This document shows, piece by piece, positions 1-12,887 of a stretch of 64,000 nt of DNA. The DNA is from Coprinopsis marcescibilis. Lineage: Eukaryota; Basidiomycota; Agaricomycetes; Agaricales; Psathyrellaceae. Each line of letters opens with the position of its first letter. Position 1 is the first letter of the stretch. The DNA lies in contig ML210164.1 of the NCBI GenBank assembly GCA_004369085.1, positions 149,675 through 213,674 of the forward strand, given 5' to 3'. The notes beneath the pieces are model-generated. The model did no database searches. It saw only the letters and a program-made list of their open reading frames with translations, and was not told the origin of the DNA. A program made the translations under genes and the position numbers.

Positions 1-1115
1 ATAAATTTCTTAGTAGGTAGCAATACTGATGACATAGACTGGTTGTCTGGCTGCGTAGCCAGCCATGAGGTCGCGATCAGCGCCAGTTCACCTTGCTGGT
101 CGCTGATCGGTTTTAGGCGCTCGTATGAATGCCTCTACCTAGTACGGATCGATTCTTTGGCTTCATGGTTTGCTTCTGTCGGCTTCTCTCAGAAAGAGAA
201 TGGTCAGAACCAATCTGACATGCACCATAGTCGTACATCGCCATCGGTGGAAAGCCCAATGCCGGTTCCAAAGTCACGGTCCCGCATCATTCGTGTCATT
301 GTGAGCTACAAGCTGGAAGTTTTAATAGTCCTGCACTGACCGGCGACCAGTAGAAGATTGTTGTAGCCAAATAAAAAGATCACTCACTGCCATTGTACGA
401 TTGTTAAGCAGCCTCATCGTCAAAGCGCCTTGCTGACTCGCGCCACAATTTCACCGCTAGAAAGGTACAAAGTCAGCACTGATTTTCCTTGAAAGAGATA
501 TGCCTTTTGTCACGGAAGATGGGGATGATGGGTTGAGAATCATCAGCGAATGTTCGAACAGTGGGATCTCAGTGAAAGCGACGATGACTGAGTTGACTGA
601 TGATATCTTGTTCATCACTTACGTTTGACAATAATGGATCCCAACAGACATTGCCCTTTAAATTGAGATGATGGATGATATCAACATTGAAATCTATTTG
701 TGGGTAATTCGTGGCCCGCTACATTGCCTTTTCCCGAGCGATCTACAAAGTCTGTCCGAACGGGTAGACAACCGTGGAACTTGGAACTTGGAAGGTTGTC
801 AGTTATATAGAGGCGGATTGCTAGTCAGGAACTTGGAGCACTTGCAGCTCATTGATGTCGTATACGTTTTAAATGTAACATATGGAACCGGTGTGGGGGC
901 ATTTCCGTCTGCAATCATTCCTTTGCAGGATGTACACAGCTCGTTGAAATCTTTCCAGATGACTTCTCCGAGGCCTGATCGTAACAACAGGTCTTGACAT
1001 CGCCGTACATAGAGCCTTAATTGAGGTCCCTAAATAAATAGCTATAAAATCGGGAACGGGTCTAAGCGGTAGATGGTTGGCTTGACGTCCTTTTGTCCAC
1101 CCAGTTGTTCGGCCC
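1..1115. other. Intergenic region, no supported gene
   Basis: I see no gene here. Open frames of about 60-110 codons occur on both strands, but none shows a recognisable motif, a membrane segment pattern or splice-linked continuation. The last ~80 bp form the promoter of the membrane-protein gene at 1116. Confidence 0.6.
1043..1049 (+). promoter_or_regulatory. TATA-like box upstream of the first membrane-protein gene
   Basis: The heptamer TATAAAA lies 67 nt before the ATG at 1116, a plausible distance for a fungal core promoter. The neighbouring paralog at 3054 has an A/T-rich TTTAAAAA stretch at a similar distance (about 2984-2992). Transcription starts were not mapped. Confidence 0.4.
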
Positions 1116-2573
1116 ATGGCTGATGTGACCTTCTACCGCCAGAAGCTGGTCGTTTCTGTTGTGTCTGCTGGCGTTGAAGGGGTTCTTTCTGGGATGTTCA
1201 TCGTCCTTTTTTCCACCACAATTCCTTTGCTCATCAACCCTCCTACTACCAGTCGTATTGCCTGGCGAGCTGGACTCCTTCGCAGACTTGGTAGACCTCT
1301 GGTAGTTGGTAGCATTTTGCTTTTCCTTTCTATTGTTGCGGTATGTCCATCTCTTTTTGTGATGCAGAAAGGCACTGGGGCTAACGTTCTGAGAAGCATT
1401 GGGTGTGCACCCTGGTGCGGGTCATCAAAATTATTTCGCCCCTTTTTGAAACCTTTTCCGCTTTCCCCTTCATGGATAACCCCTCCGAGCCTTTGGGACT
1501 AGCCAAAATTTCGCTTATTGCTTGCACAGGGAGTATCGCTGATGCCCTTCTGGTACGTACGGGTACCTTTTGGCTTCGGTACCACTTGAATGATGCTGAA
1601 GTGCTCTGTGTTGGCAGATCTGGAGACTTTGGATACTCTCGGACTGCAGAAAACTCGTTGCCCTCCCACCAGTTATAGCCTACGCCCTCGTCTGTGGTGA
1701 GACCGTATGCTTTGATATGTGCCGACCTAACACCGCGGCCTCCTTTAGCAAGTTACACATATACAGCACTATTATTTGTCCGAGACGAAGGTGATGATCA
1801 GTATCGCAGGGATTGGGTGCAACTATCTGCGGCCGCTACAATACTGTACGTGTATGCTTACTGGTATGTGGTTTCATCATGTAATGACCACAAACATGTT
1901 ATAGGGTCAACTTGTATTGCTCGTGTAAGCTCCTTCGTTGAGCCACACCGTGACACCGTCAAAGCTAACCTCACATCCACCTCTAGTCGGGCTTGCATGT
2001 TTCCTTTTCCGACTTCAATCACATGCTTTGTTCCGTGATAACAAATACAGGTTTCAGGTGCGCGACTCGTAAGCTTGTCGTTTCGCAGTAGATTAAAGAT
2101 TTTCTGCGGCTAGCGTTTGTTGACGCTCACAATTGAAAGTGCTGCTATTTGGGTGTGAGTACTTGAGTATCGAGACCGAAGTAACTTTCAAACTGACAAT
2201 GTACTTATTTTTCAGACTCTGGGCTCTATTTATTTTCATATCCTTCCAGATCCGTTCGCCAATAGAAGCTATAGGGTTCGACGGATGCCCTGCGATCGCT
2301 GGGATCGCATGTATGCTTATCAACCGCCGGGTGGGACTTGGTCGCGACACCGCCCCAACACCGGTCGCCTCAAAGTTCAATTTCCATGCCTGTCTTGAAA
2401 ATGGGCATGCCTCGCCTGCCACGGAGTGTCCGTCAACCTTATCAGGAGTCGCACGAGAGAGTCATACACCTGTTCACACGGTTTGTGAAGCAGAAAGTAG
2501 AAATCGTCTTAGAGAATACAATAGCACATTTGTATCAGTGTTACCGTTACCTCATTCCGGACCGTATAAATGA
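1116..2573 (+). CDS. Fungal multi-spanning (about 7 TM) membrane protein, copy 1
   Basis: This is an integral membrane protein of a family that occurs six times in this window; its function is unknown. Exon 1 (from ATG 1116) has an N-terminal hydrophobic segment with the family signature VEGVLSGMFIVLF. Exon 2, after an acceptor near 1396, reads HWVCTLVRV and ends ACTGSIADALLV. Exon 3 begins IWRLWILSDCRKLVALPPV. The last exon carries the most conserved block, CPAIAGIACMLINRRVGLGR, followed by a soluble tail ending at 2573. At least five exons are separated by short introns. The layout resembles fungal seven-helix proteins with an 'xYRLWxVW' motif, but that likeness is inference. The middle exons (about 1740-2100) are not resolved. 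It is followed head-to-tail by a paralog at 3054. Confidence 0.72.
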
Positions 2574-3053
2574 TTCATAAGGATTGACTGTCCTCATATG
2601 AGACCATGCTTGTCAGGTACTTGGATCCCAGGGCTACCACTCACAACCTAAGTCAACAGGCTACATAGGGTGCACAAAGCGCTCAGGGACTGTATGTACT
2701 GTATCAGCAGGATCTCACATGAACCCGACGATGATGTAGGCCTGATGAACGGCAATCTGAAATGAGGCCGGAAGTGATTCTGGCCAATAGCGGTGATGCG
2801 GTATTTCGCACGCCAAAAATCTGTCAGAAGCTCCATCATCTGGCTCTTTTTGAGTTCATATCGCTTGAGCGAGAACCTTGATACGTCTAAGCCAGGTGCC
2901 AAAGATAGAACCCCGTCTCACGCAGCTGAATGAATGATCATATCATCAGTGCCCCAATCTACATGACATGATAGCGGCCTCGACTTTAAAAAGGTTGGGA
3001 AGCCACCCCAGTGCCCACGATTTAATCTCTCCTACCTCAAGTGTGACTCAACG
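2574..3053. other. Intergenic spacer between membrane-protein copies 1 and 2
   Basis: No gene is visible. Open frames here are short and lack family motifs. The region holds the 3' end of copy 1 and the promoter of copy 2, with an A/T-rich TTTAAAAA stretch about 65 nt before the ATG at 3054. Confidence 0.5.
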
Positions 3054-4488
3054 ATGTCCCAAATGATGGTGCCTCTGAATCAGTCTGTCTTCTTCAGTGC
3101 CTTCTTGTCCGCTGCAGTAGAGGGTGTCTTCTGTGGAATATTCCTCGTTATGGCCCTTGTTACTATCTATCTACTTGCCTTTCGCCAGGAACCAGTATAC
3201 CGACGCACCAACCGGCTTCGACGTCAGTTTCTCAAGGCTTCGGTACTCGGGACAGTTGCCCTTCTTCTCCTAGTCCCTGCTGTAAGCCATGATAGCTTTC
3301 CGAGTGATTCAGAAAGAGTGCTACTTACTGTTTGCCACTTCTCCTTCTCGACGCAGCACTGGATAGTTACGATGGCCCGTGCAACGATAATACTGTCGGA
3401 TTCTTCGTTAACAAAACGATCCGACCGAATACTACCTATCAGTCTTGTGGGTATGGCCCTGGCGCTTGTCACTACGGTGGTGACAGATGCAATTCTGGTA
3501 TGCCAACTTTGAACCACAACACCGGCTAGTGTCTAACCTGACCTACTTGCAGATGTGGAGGCTTTGGATTGTCTCCAGCCGATCCTGGCTTGCTCTTGTT
3601 CCGCCTGCCATCAGCTGGATTATTTTTGGGGGTAAGATATGGTGACAACTAAAAATCTTGATTCTGAGTGGAGCCCTCTAATGATAGCACTCTCAACCGT
3701 TGCGGCCGTCCTCTTCTTTTGGGAAGTCAAGGAAAGGGCCCCTGAACGTCGCATCTCAACCAACATGACGACTATTTGCGCCGCAGGATCGGCAATGTTG
3801 TATGTCTCCCTTAGTTTTGGGCGCTCATCAGCCAAGTTATTAACTTCTTAATCACAGCACAAATTTCTATTGCGCAGGTGAATGATGAAACTGAAACTGC
3901 GCTCAAACATCACAAACATATGACCTGACGGCTTTTAGCTGCTATTGCTTACTATCTCTCGAGAATACTGCGCAATTCGTTCTCGGTTGACACATCGAAG
4001 TGGAAGGTGTGCCTGACAGATGATTGTTCAGATAAACATCGTCTCAACTCTTTGCATCTAGTTTCTTCTCGTTATAGTCGTTGAAAGCGCAGCCATTTGG
4101 TCGTAAGTCATTTTCAGATCATTTTAATATGTTCCGCTCATTGATTTATGACAGAGCATGGTGTCTATTCATATTTTTCTCCTTTCAGTTTAGGTCACCT
4201 CTGTTTGAGGTTGCGCTACACGCATTTCCGGCGATTGCTGGAATTGCGTGTATCCTGATTAATGTTCGGGTCGGGCTAGGTCGTGACATTGTTCCAATAT
4301 CTGAGAGGCTCTGCTCATTCGTTGACGACTCGCTGCACTTCATTAAACGTAGTTCGACGTTTTCGTTTGATAATGATGCTGATTTCAACGAAGAGGGTGA
4401 TACATACCGCAGAAACAGGAGCCACTCGGCTCCCCAGATTATGTTGGATATTCCAACATCTGACTTAGACATTAGGAAAGTAATTTAG
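3054..4488 (+). CDS. Fungal multi-spanning (about 7 TM) membrane protein, copy 2
   Basis: Paralog of the gene at 1116 with the same exon plan. Exon 1 has VEGVFCGIFLVMALVTIYLL and ends near VALLLLVPA. Exon 2 starts QHWIVTMARA and ends VTTVVTDAIL. Exon 3 reads MWRLWIVSSRSWLALVPPA. A later exon has FSFQFRSPLFEVALHAFPAI, then the family block IAGIACILINVRVGLGRD. The C-terminal tail is Ser- and acid-rich and ends at 4488. Copy 2 lacks the usual Cys-Pro in the signature (AFPAIAG instead of GCPAIAG). The Sec14-like gene begins only 275 bp downstream on the same strand. No substrate or ligand can be inferred from the sequence. Confidence 0.75.
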
Positions 4489-4762
4489 GCCCTATTCAAT
4501 GCTTATAATGAGTTAGAACCTGCAAAGTGGCCTTCGGGATACTCGCATCTATAATTGGTATAAGCGCCCATGCCAAGCGTTTGTGCCGAGCGGCAGTCAT
4601 CAGCAGATCATTGATCCGTTCCCCAGAACTAGAAGGCGCCCCAAGTTGCTTTCTTCTTTTGACGTGCACCGCCATTACATAAATTAGAGCCTGCCACTAT
4701 GGTCCTTGTTCTGTCCTCTTACCACCTGACTTCAGTTAGCCTCCAGGTATACACCACCCCAA

Positions 4763-6020
4763 ATGACCACTGAAACTGCCCCAGAAACGCAGGAGAAGAT
4801 TCATATACCTGTCCCAGCACTGACAGGGTACCACACCTCCGACCCTCACGAGACGCTGTCCGATTCAGAACAAGAGCTTTACAACCAGGTGCTGGCGCCT
4901 TTTACAAAGGAAGACTATGTCATTCCAGAGATGCCCGAGGAAGAGAAGGGAGGGCTGACTGAAGACGAGCGATTCTGGTTGTCTCGCCATTGTCTCCTCA
5001 GGTGCGTTCTGCAACACGAGGTCAGGAATCCAATGTGTCTGATGAGCAGCTGCTTGTACACACTGCAGATACCTTCGGGCGTCGAAATGGGATGCACAGG
5101 TAGCTATACAGAAGATCGAAGCGACCTTGCGGTGGCGACGCGAAAACCGGATGGATGACCCCTCATACGCAAGTTCTATTGAGCCTGAGGTACGGTCTCT
5201 TGCACCATGCAGCCATTGGCTGAAAAATGCTTATTTGACCATGTATAGGCGGTGACCGGAAAGCATGTCATGTTCGGTTTCGATATCCACGGAAGACCTG
5301 CGTTCTATGCTTTTCCCAGTCGTCAAAATACCGAGGATGTGAAACAGCATCTTCGGTTCACCTTTTGGATTATCGAAAGGGGGATCGACATGATGGCCCC
5401 GGGCGTTGAGTGAGACCCCAAGATTTGTTCTCCAACTCTCTACCACTGAATACTGACCGTCAAACTGCAGAACCTTCGACGCCCTGATTAATTTTGCAGA
5501 GCGTGCTGCGAAACCGAACTACGGCGAGGCCATGTCGATCATCAGCATTCTGCACGCCCACTACCCCGAACGCCTTGGCATCTGCTCCATCATCAACGTC
5601 CCTTTCTTCATCAATGCCTTTCTGAAACTAGTCCTCCCGTTCGTGGACCCAGTGACGCGTGCCAAAGTCAAGTTCAACCAATCCGTTCTCCAAGATGGTG
5701 TCTTCACTGAAGATATGTTAATGAAAGAGTGGGAAGGTAACAGACACTTCGAGTACGAGCACCACAAATACTGGCCGGCGTTGATAGAAATGTGCGAGAA
5801 CAACTCGAAACGTTGGAAAGCCAAATGGCGAGCACTAGGCGGCAAGATCGGGATCAGCGAATGGGACTACAAACATGTGGACGAGGATGAAAAGTTGGGG
5901 AATGGGGATCTGGTAGTATCTGGAATCAGCGCCCAACTAGCCTCTTCCACATTTGAAGATAACGAAAAGCAAACAGAAGTGGCCGTTGTACCTGTCGTCC
6001 CAGAAACCCTGGCGAGTTAA
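4763..6020 (+). CDS. Sec14-like CRAL-TRIO domain protein (lipid-binding/transfer), copy 1
   Basis: Predicted cytosolic phospholipid-transfer or lipid-sensor protein of the CRAL-TRIO family. The ATG at 4763 starts an exon with the CRAL-TRIO N-terminal helices: ERFWLSRHCLLR, then after an intron YLRASKWDAQVAIQKIEATL and RWRRENR. The lipid-binding lobe follows with VMFGFDIHGRPAFYAFPSRQ, FWIIERGIDMMAPG, and, after another intron, SIISILHAHYPERLG and CSIINVPFFINAFLKLVLPF. The last exon ends at 6020 with an acidic tail. Introns lie near 5002-5067, 5190-5249 and 5411-5470. A paralog with an extended tail lies at 47104-49260 on the other strand, also beside membrane-protein genes. The family assignment is secure; the lipid ligand is unknown. 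Confidence 0.88.
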
Positions 6021-6055
6021 CTTGCGAAACCTCGAAAGAGGTTGCTACAGAGATA

Positions 6056-6931
6056 TCAATAGTCCACGTGCACTCCGTCTGTACTATATACGAATCCATA
6101 CATCCTCTTCAAGGTTGTTATCGGACTGCAATCGATACTTTCCAATATCTCAGGCTTAGGAAGTTGTTCCCACCTCTTGGCCTTGGCTTCGTCCATGTTG
6201 ACAGCCCTTGCAACGACCATTCTCGCCCTCGCAATCCGAAGATCCACGAGCGCCCTAAGGTACTCGGTTTGTATACCATCCTCACGCCACTTCTCCCTCT
6301 GCTTCGCGGTGTGTAAAGCATCTGCTAGCTGGAGGTCTGATGGCGACAGCAGTTGTGCACGAGACTCCAACTCCTCAGGAAGTTGGGGAGCGAGACCAGA
6401 ACTCATTCTTCCCTCGTTCCATTTCCTAGGCGGACCAAACCGCGTCAGATCTTCAAGGACTTCGCGAGGTAGGCCAGATGAGAACGTTGGCATCGACAAA
6501 TCGAAAAGTTGTGGAGGATCCCTGGAGAAGTAACACTCCTTGGTCCTTTCGTCATAAATGAGCTCGTCGTCCGCGAATGCGATAAGGTCTTAAGTGGCCA
6601 CACCGGTCAAGATCTACGTACTGACAGGGTTAGTGGCTGAGGCTCACCCTGTAGCTCTTTCACTGGCCTCAGGTCAGCGTCGCATTCGAACATGAGAGAA
6701 TCTTGGTCTTCAGAGTCTGATTCTTCTAGGTCTAATGCCGACACTTTGCTTCCCTTTCCGTTGCGCGAGGTCGGCTTGGGTTCGTCTTCTTCGGCCTTCG
6801 AGTCTTCCAAGTCCAATGCTGTATCTTCCTTCGTTTCGTGGGTCTCATACTGGAGGACATGAGTGGCAACTTGCAAGTGTGCCAGTTGCCAACTGCCCCT
6901 GTGGCTCAAGTTCGATCACAAAAAGTGCCAT
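6056..6931 (-). CDS. Unrecognised acidic/charged protein, two or three exons
   Basis: I do not recognise this protein. The downstream exon (about 6588 to 6056) reads through PPQLFDLSMPTFSSG, PPRKWNEGR, a helical charged stretch with AKQREKWREDGIQTEYLRAL, and DEAKAKRWEQL before the stop at 6056. An intron of about 60 nt (donor GTGAGC near 6646, acceptor AAG near 6590) joins it in frame to an upstream exon. That exon has two acidic repeats, ALDLEDSKAEEDEPKPTSR and ALDLEESDSEDQDSLMFECD. The two-fold repeat of ALDLE(D/E)S plus an acidic run suggests an internal duplication. The start is uncertain: an ATG at 6931 works only if a 67-nt intron is assumed. Its 3' end converges on the Sec14-like gene, with only 35 bp between stops. 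Confidence 0.5.
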
Positions 6932-7218
6932 GCTGGTCATGCATGCATCACTCGGAATTCTGGGCCATCCAAAGATTCCCTACGCGGCGAACTACACAAC
7001 CGATTGCTCAGTTGATGGAGAGCGCGCACGAAAAGGCTCGAATATCGAAACTTAAATGGACGCCAAATGTACAAAGCGAAAGGCAAAGAACATAGATAAA
7101 GCGTGGGTGTTCATAATGTTACAATGGAGGGCAGTCCATTTGATTTATCCCAACTAAAATATTTTATACCAACTCCCCCCGATCCGCTTTAACCTAACCC
7201 ACAGTCTCAGCAACACAT

Positions 7219-8077
7219 TCAAAACCTAAACCGACATCGAAGAGCACTCACATCCTCCTCGCTCGGTGTCATCCGAGAATCCTCTTCAATTTCAATCTCC
7301 ACGAAATTCTTCCTCTGCGTGTTCCTCACGACTTTTCCTGCGTTCACAATCACCTCGTCAGTCGTTTCAAGACCTCGAGCTGTTTTGAGAGGTCCAGTTA
7401 CTTCGTCGAGGGTATATAAAGCGTCGGTAGAACCTTGTCTGTGATCCGGGTCAAGATTCAACTTTATATCATCGACCGTTCGCTTTTGCATCTCGAGGGG
7501 GCTGTCCGTAGACTTGTCTGCCTGTGTTTTGTGCATGGGCGGGGATACAATCGTAAGAAGCTGTAATGAGGTGAGGGGAGCTTGGCCTGACGCACCTTGA
7601 CTGTCGCTTCGGACGCACTAGCCAGCTTTTCATTCCACCCCGGTGCGTGAGGGAAAAGGTTGGAACTGGTCTTCCCCGTCAGGTTGCGGTGCTTCTCGCG
7701 CTCTAGAATCTACGAACACAAAAAATCAGCCCCTAAGAGGATCGGATTCTCATGGGTAAAGGGGCCAACTGTACCTCTGGATCATTGTCGTGCATCGTGC
7801 TAAAGAAAATAGGAACTGACATCAGCCCCAACTCTAGCACACGTCCTGGCCGTTAATCGCAAGGTAATAGAAGTAACAACCTTGAATACATTCTACCGTA
7901 CCATCAGCGAAATGAAATCAATACAACCTCTCACCACACCCGCTTCAACGCGAATGGAAACAAGTCTCACCTGGTACTGTTATGCCTCTCCACAGGACCC
8001 CTAGACACAGCAGAGGCAGCCACCATCCTCTGCAGGCCACCACGCAAAACCGGACGAGAAACAGAAATTGGAATCAT
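7219..8077 (-). CDS. Conserved fungal protein of unknown function, probably mitochondrial
   Basis: A small protein assembled from about four exons. The ATG at 8077 opens a Ser/Arg/Val-rich, acid-free leader (MIPISVSRPVLRGGLQRMVA, then RHNST), as expected of a mitochondrial targeting sequence. After an intron the next exon reads MHDNDPE, then after another ILEREKHRNLTGKTSSNLF, HAPGWNEKLASASEATVK, and after a third intron ADKSTDSPLEMQKRTVDDIK. The MHDNDPE / EREKHRNL / APGWNE / SEATVKAD arrangement matches a conserved but uncharacterised fungal family as I remember it. The chosen stop is at 7219; a donor (GTGAGT) lies just before it, so a further exon cannot be excluded. A possible 12-nt extra exon in the first intron also keeps the frame. 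Confidence 0.62.
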
Positions 8078-8593
8078 GGTAATATCGCGTTGTGAAGCTG
8101 TTAGAGAGAAAGGAGTGCGAGCGCGAGTGTGAGTATGAGAAAGAGAAACTAAATCGAAAGGAAGTCTCATATACTCCAGGGATGATATACTTGATGAGGT
8201 CGTCGCCTGGGCCCGTTTGACGTCATGCCGCACGTGATGCAATGCCGCCCCAATTCCTGCATATTTTCTTTGATTGTCGGAAGCTAAGGAGTAAAGACGA
8301 AAGCGGGAGCGGAACCCCGGAGCCTTTCCTAGTAGCAGTGAACGGCTGAAGAGCAAGAAGCACAGCTTCGATGAGATTTGGAGTGTCTATAAAAACACGC
8401 AACGGGTATCGAAGGTGTCGCGAAACGAAGCTGGAAAGTTCATGCGTACATAGCCCAAGAGGTTGAGGATGCCCAGTCGGTCTTGAATTGTGGACTTGGC
8501 TATGATGGTCGGAAGCTGGACAATTCATTGCAATGGTCATTCGTGGTACACGGTATAAGCGTCTTGTAGGTTATTGTATTACGTATCAAGTTA

Positions 8594-10108
<1,515 letters not shown>

Positions 10109-10316
10109 GTCTAGTTGATTTTACGAGATTTTTGAGAATGAGTCCAGGCAAGTATAAGTGTCGTTAAAAATGAAAGTAGTTGGAGCTGATGGAAAGATTA
10201 ACAAATGGCTGTTCAGTTCAGATTACTGCTTGGGCTTGTCAGATCACGCTCGTCAGTCACGGGCTCAGTCTGTCACACATTTCTGCCCGCGACGCGCCTC
10301 TCAATCTGCAATTATC
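10109..10316. promoter_or_regulatory. Shared divergent promoter of PP2A-C and CCT5
   Basis: The start codons of PP2A-C (10108, minus) and CCT5 (10317, plus) face away from each other with 208 bp between them, so both upstream regions must lie here. I see no clear TATA box. This is positional inference. Confidence 0.5.
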
Positions 10317-12551
10317 ATGGCTGCCCCTCAAATCGACCCCAATTCTGCCGTTTATACGACGGACGAGGTATTTTTTCTGCTGAAAGCTCACTGAAGAAGC
10401 TAACCAGTTTCGATAGTATGGCAGACCATTCATTATTCTAAGGGAGCAGGGCAGGAAAACGCGGACTCATGGACTCGAGGCAATCAAGGTAGGTTTTACA
10501 GCATCATTGGAAGATATGGATAACTGAACCGGGCAAAACCATAGTCACACATCCTGGCTGCCAGAACTGTCGCCAACATTGTGAAAACATCCCTTGGACC
10601 TCGAGGTATTTTCTCGTTTTCTCAATGAAACCCAAGAGACCGACTTACTCATCCTTCTTTCTCAGGTTTGGATAAAATTCTAATCTCGCCAGACGGTGAT
10701 ATCACTGTGACGAACGATGGAGCCACGATTCTTGGACAGATGGAGGTCGAACATCAGATCGCGAAGCTTTTGGTGCAGTTATCGAAAAGCCAGGACGATG
10801 AGATCGGGGATGGAACAACTGGTGTCGTTGGTGCGTTTTTTTTTGACTCAAGATCGAATTCGTTCAATCGTCTTACCGCGAAAACAGTTCTTGCAGGAGC
10901 TCTTCTCGAGCAAAGTGAAGCTCTTTTGGATCGAGGAATCCATCCCATAAGGATCGCGGATGGCTTCGAACGCGCATGCGGAGTCGCAGTCCAGCACCTC
11001 GACAAAATCTCAGATCGTGTCGAGTACTCGAAAGAGGACACTGACAGCCTAATCAAAACTGCTATGACCAGTCTTGGTAGCAAAATGTGCGTAACAGCAC
11101 TCTATTAAATCCAAATACACATTGTCTGACTGATCAAACAGTGTCTCCAAAGAGCATCATCAGTTTGCTAAAATCGCAGTAGACGCGGTGCTAACCGTGG
11201 CAGACATCGACCGCAAAGACGTGCCCTTCGATCTCATCAAGGTCGATGGCAAAGTCGGCGGTTCGCTCGCCGACACCCTCCTCATTCGCGGTGTACTCCT
11301 TGACAAAGACATGTCGCACCCCCAGATGCCCCGTTCAGTCCATAACGCTAAAATTGCCATCCTCACATGTCCATTCGAACCTCCCCGCCCCAAGACAAAG
11401 CACAAGCTCGACATTACTTCTGTGGAGGAGTTCAAGCGTCTGCAAACCTACGAGAAGGAGAAATTCGCCGACATGATCCAGCAGGTCAAACAAACCGGTG
11501 CCAACCTTGTCATCTGCCAGTGGGGCTTCGATGATGAAGCTAACCACTTGCTCATGCAAAATGAGCTGCCTGCGGTGAGATGGGTTGGCGGTCCCGAGAT
11601 CGAGGTCTGTCGTTTAATCTTGACGCGTCGATTCGTCTCTTACACGTTTGACCCTCAGTTGATTGCACTCGCCACGGAAGGTCGAATCGTTCCCCGTTTC
11701 GAAGACCTCACCGCTAAGAAGCTCGGAACTGCCGGTGTGGTGCGGGAGATTTCCTTTGGAACGACGCGCGACAAGATGCTCGTCATCGAAGAATGCCCCA
11801 ACACCCGTGCCGTCACTATCTTTGTCCGTGGTAGCAACAAGATGGTTCGTGATATTCCCAACCACTTCCTCGTTCCAAGCTGACACCTTTTTCATCTCAT
11901 TAGATCGTCGATGAAGCTAAGCGAGCACTGCACGATGCCATCTGCGCCGTCCGCAACATCGTTGTCGACAACCGCATCGTATACGGTGGAGGATCAGCTG
12001 ACATCAGCTGCTCAGGAGCTGTCTTCCAAGCTGCCGATGAGGTCAGTGCACTTTACGATGCATCAATAGCCTTCTTTTCTCAATGTTCAACCTTACACCT
12101 TTCTCGCTGTGTGCACAGATTCCATCCATCGAGCAATACGCCATGCGTTCCTTCGCTCAAGCCCTCGAATGCATCCCGCTCGCCCTCGCTGAGAACAGCG
12201 GTCTCTCGCCGATCGAGACCCTCACCGATGTGCGTGCACGCCAGGTGACAGAGAAGAACCCCAACTTGGGTATCGATTGTAACGGCAAGGGACACAATGG
12301 TACGTGATATATCTCGTTATATTTATGGAATGCGATGCTAATGAGGCTTGTGCACAGACATGAAGGAGCAGTTCGTGTATGATCCTTTGATCTCGAAGAG
12401 ACAGCAGTATTTGCTTGCTACTCAGGTTCGTGCTTCATTTTCCTGATTCTCATTGTGGGTGAAAGTACTGATTAAAGGTTATTACTTGCAGCTCGTCCGT
12501 GCGGTACTTAAGATCGACGATGTGATCAAGTCTGGAGATATGGAGGAATAA
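10317..12551 (+). CDS. CCT5: T-complex protein 1 epsilon subunit (CCT5), cytosolic group II chaperonin
   Basis: One of eight paralogous subunits of the CCT/TRiC ring that folds actin, tubulin and WD proteins using ATP. Start [20 protein letters not shown] is split by a short intron after TTDE. The next exon gives [20 protein letters not shown]. The ATPase motifs are intact: [30 protein letters not shown], and [20 protein letters not shown] (the GDGTT motif, split by an intron). Epsilon-type blocks follow: [42 protein letters not shown] and the C-terminal [17 protein letters not shown] with stop at 12549-12551. About nine exons are separated by introns of 50-70 nt. Full family length; no defects seen. 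It converges on the kinase gene. Confidence 0.95.
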
Positions 12552-12887
12552 ACGAGTGGAGAGTAGATCTGGTAGATGATAGATGTACGGAATATTAACA
12601 ATTGAATGGAGAGAATGCAACAAAGCAATTCAGAATTTTTTGGGGTGGAATGGAAGTACATTGCGATAGGACAAGGTATACAGGAGATTTTGCATACAAT
12701 GCAGGAAAGCAAAATGAAAGGCTGTGGACTGTGACATAGTAGGTAGCAATTGCGATCAAGAAGGACAAAGTAGAAAACATAAAGGCGGGTTGCAAAGGAT
12801 CAACGAATTGAGAACGAGAAATCTGGGAAAACTCCAAGATAGGGCAAAGAGCGAGCGTGTCTTGTGTGCTGTAGCTAATAAAAATCG

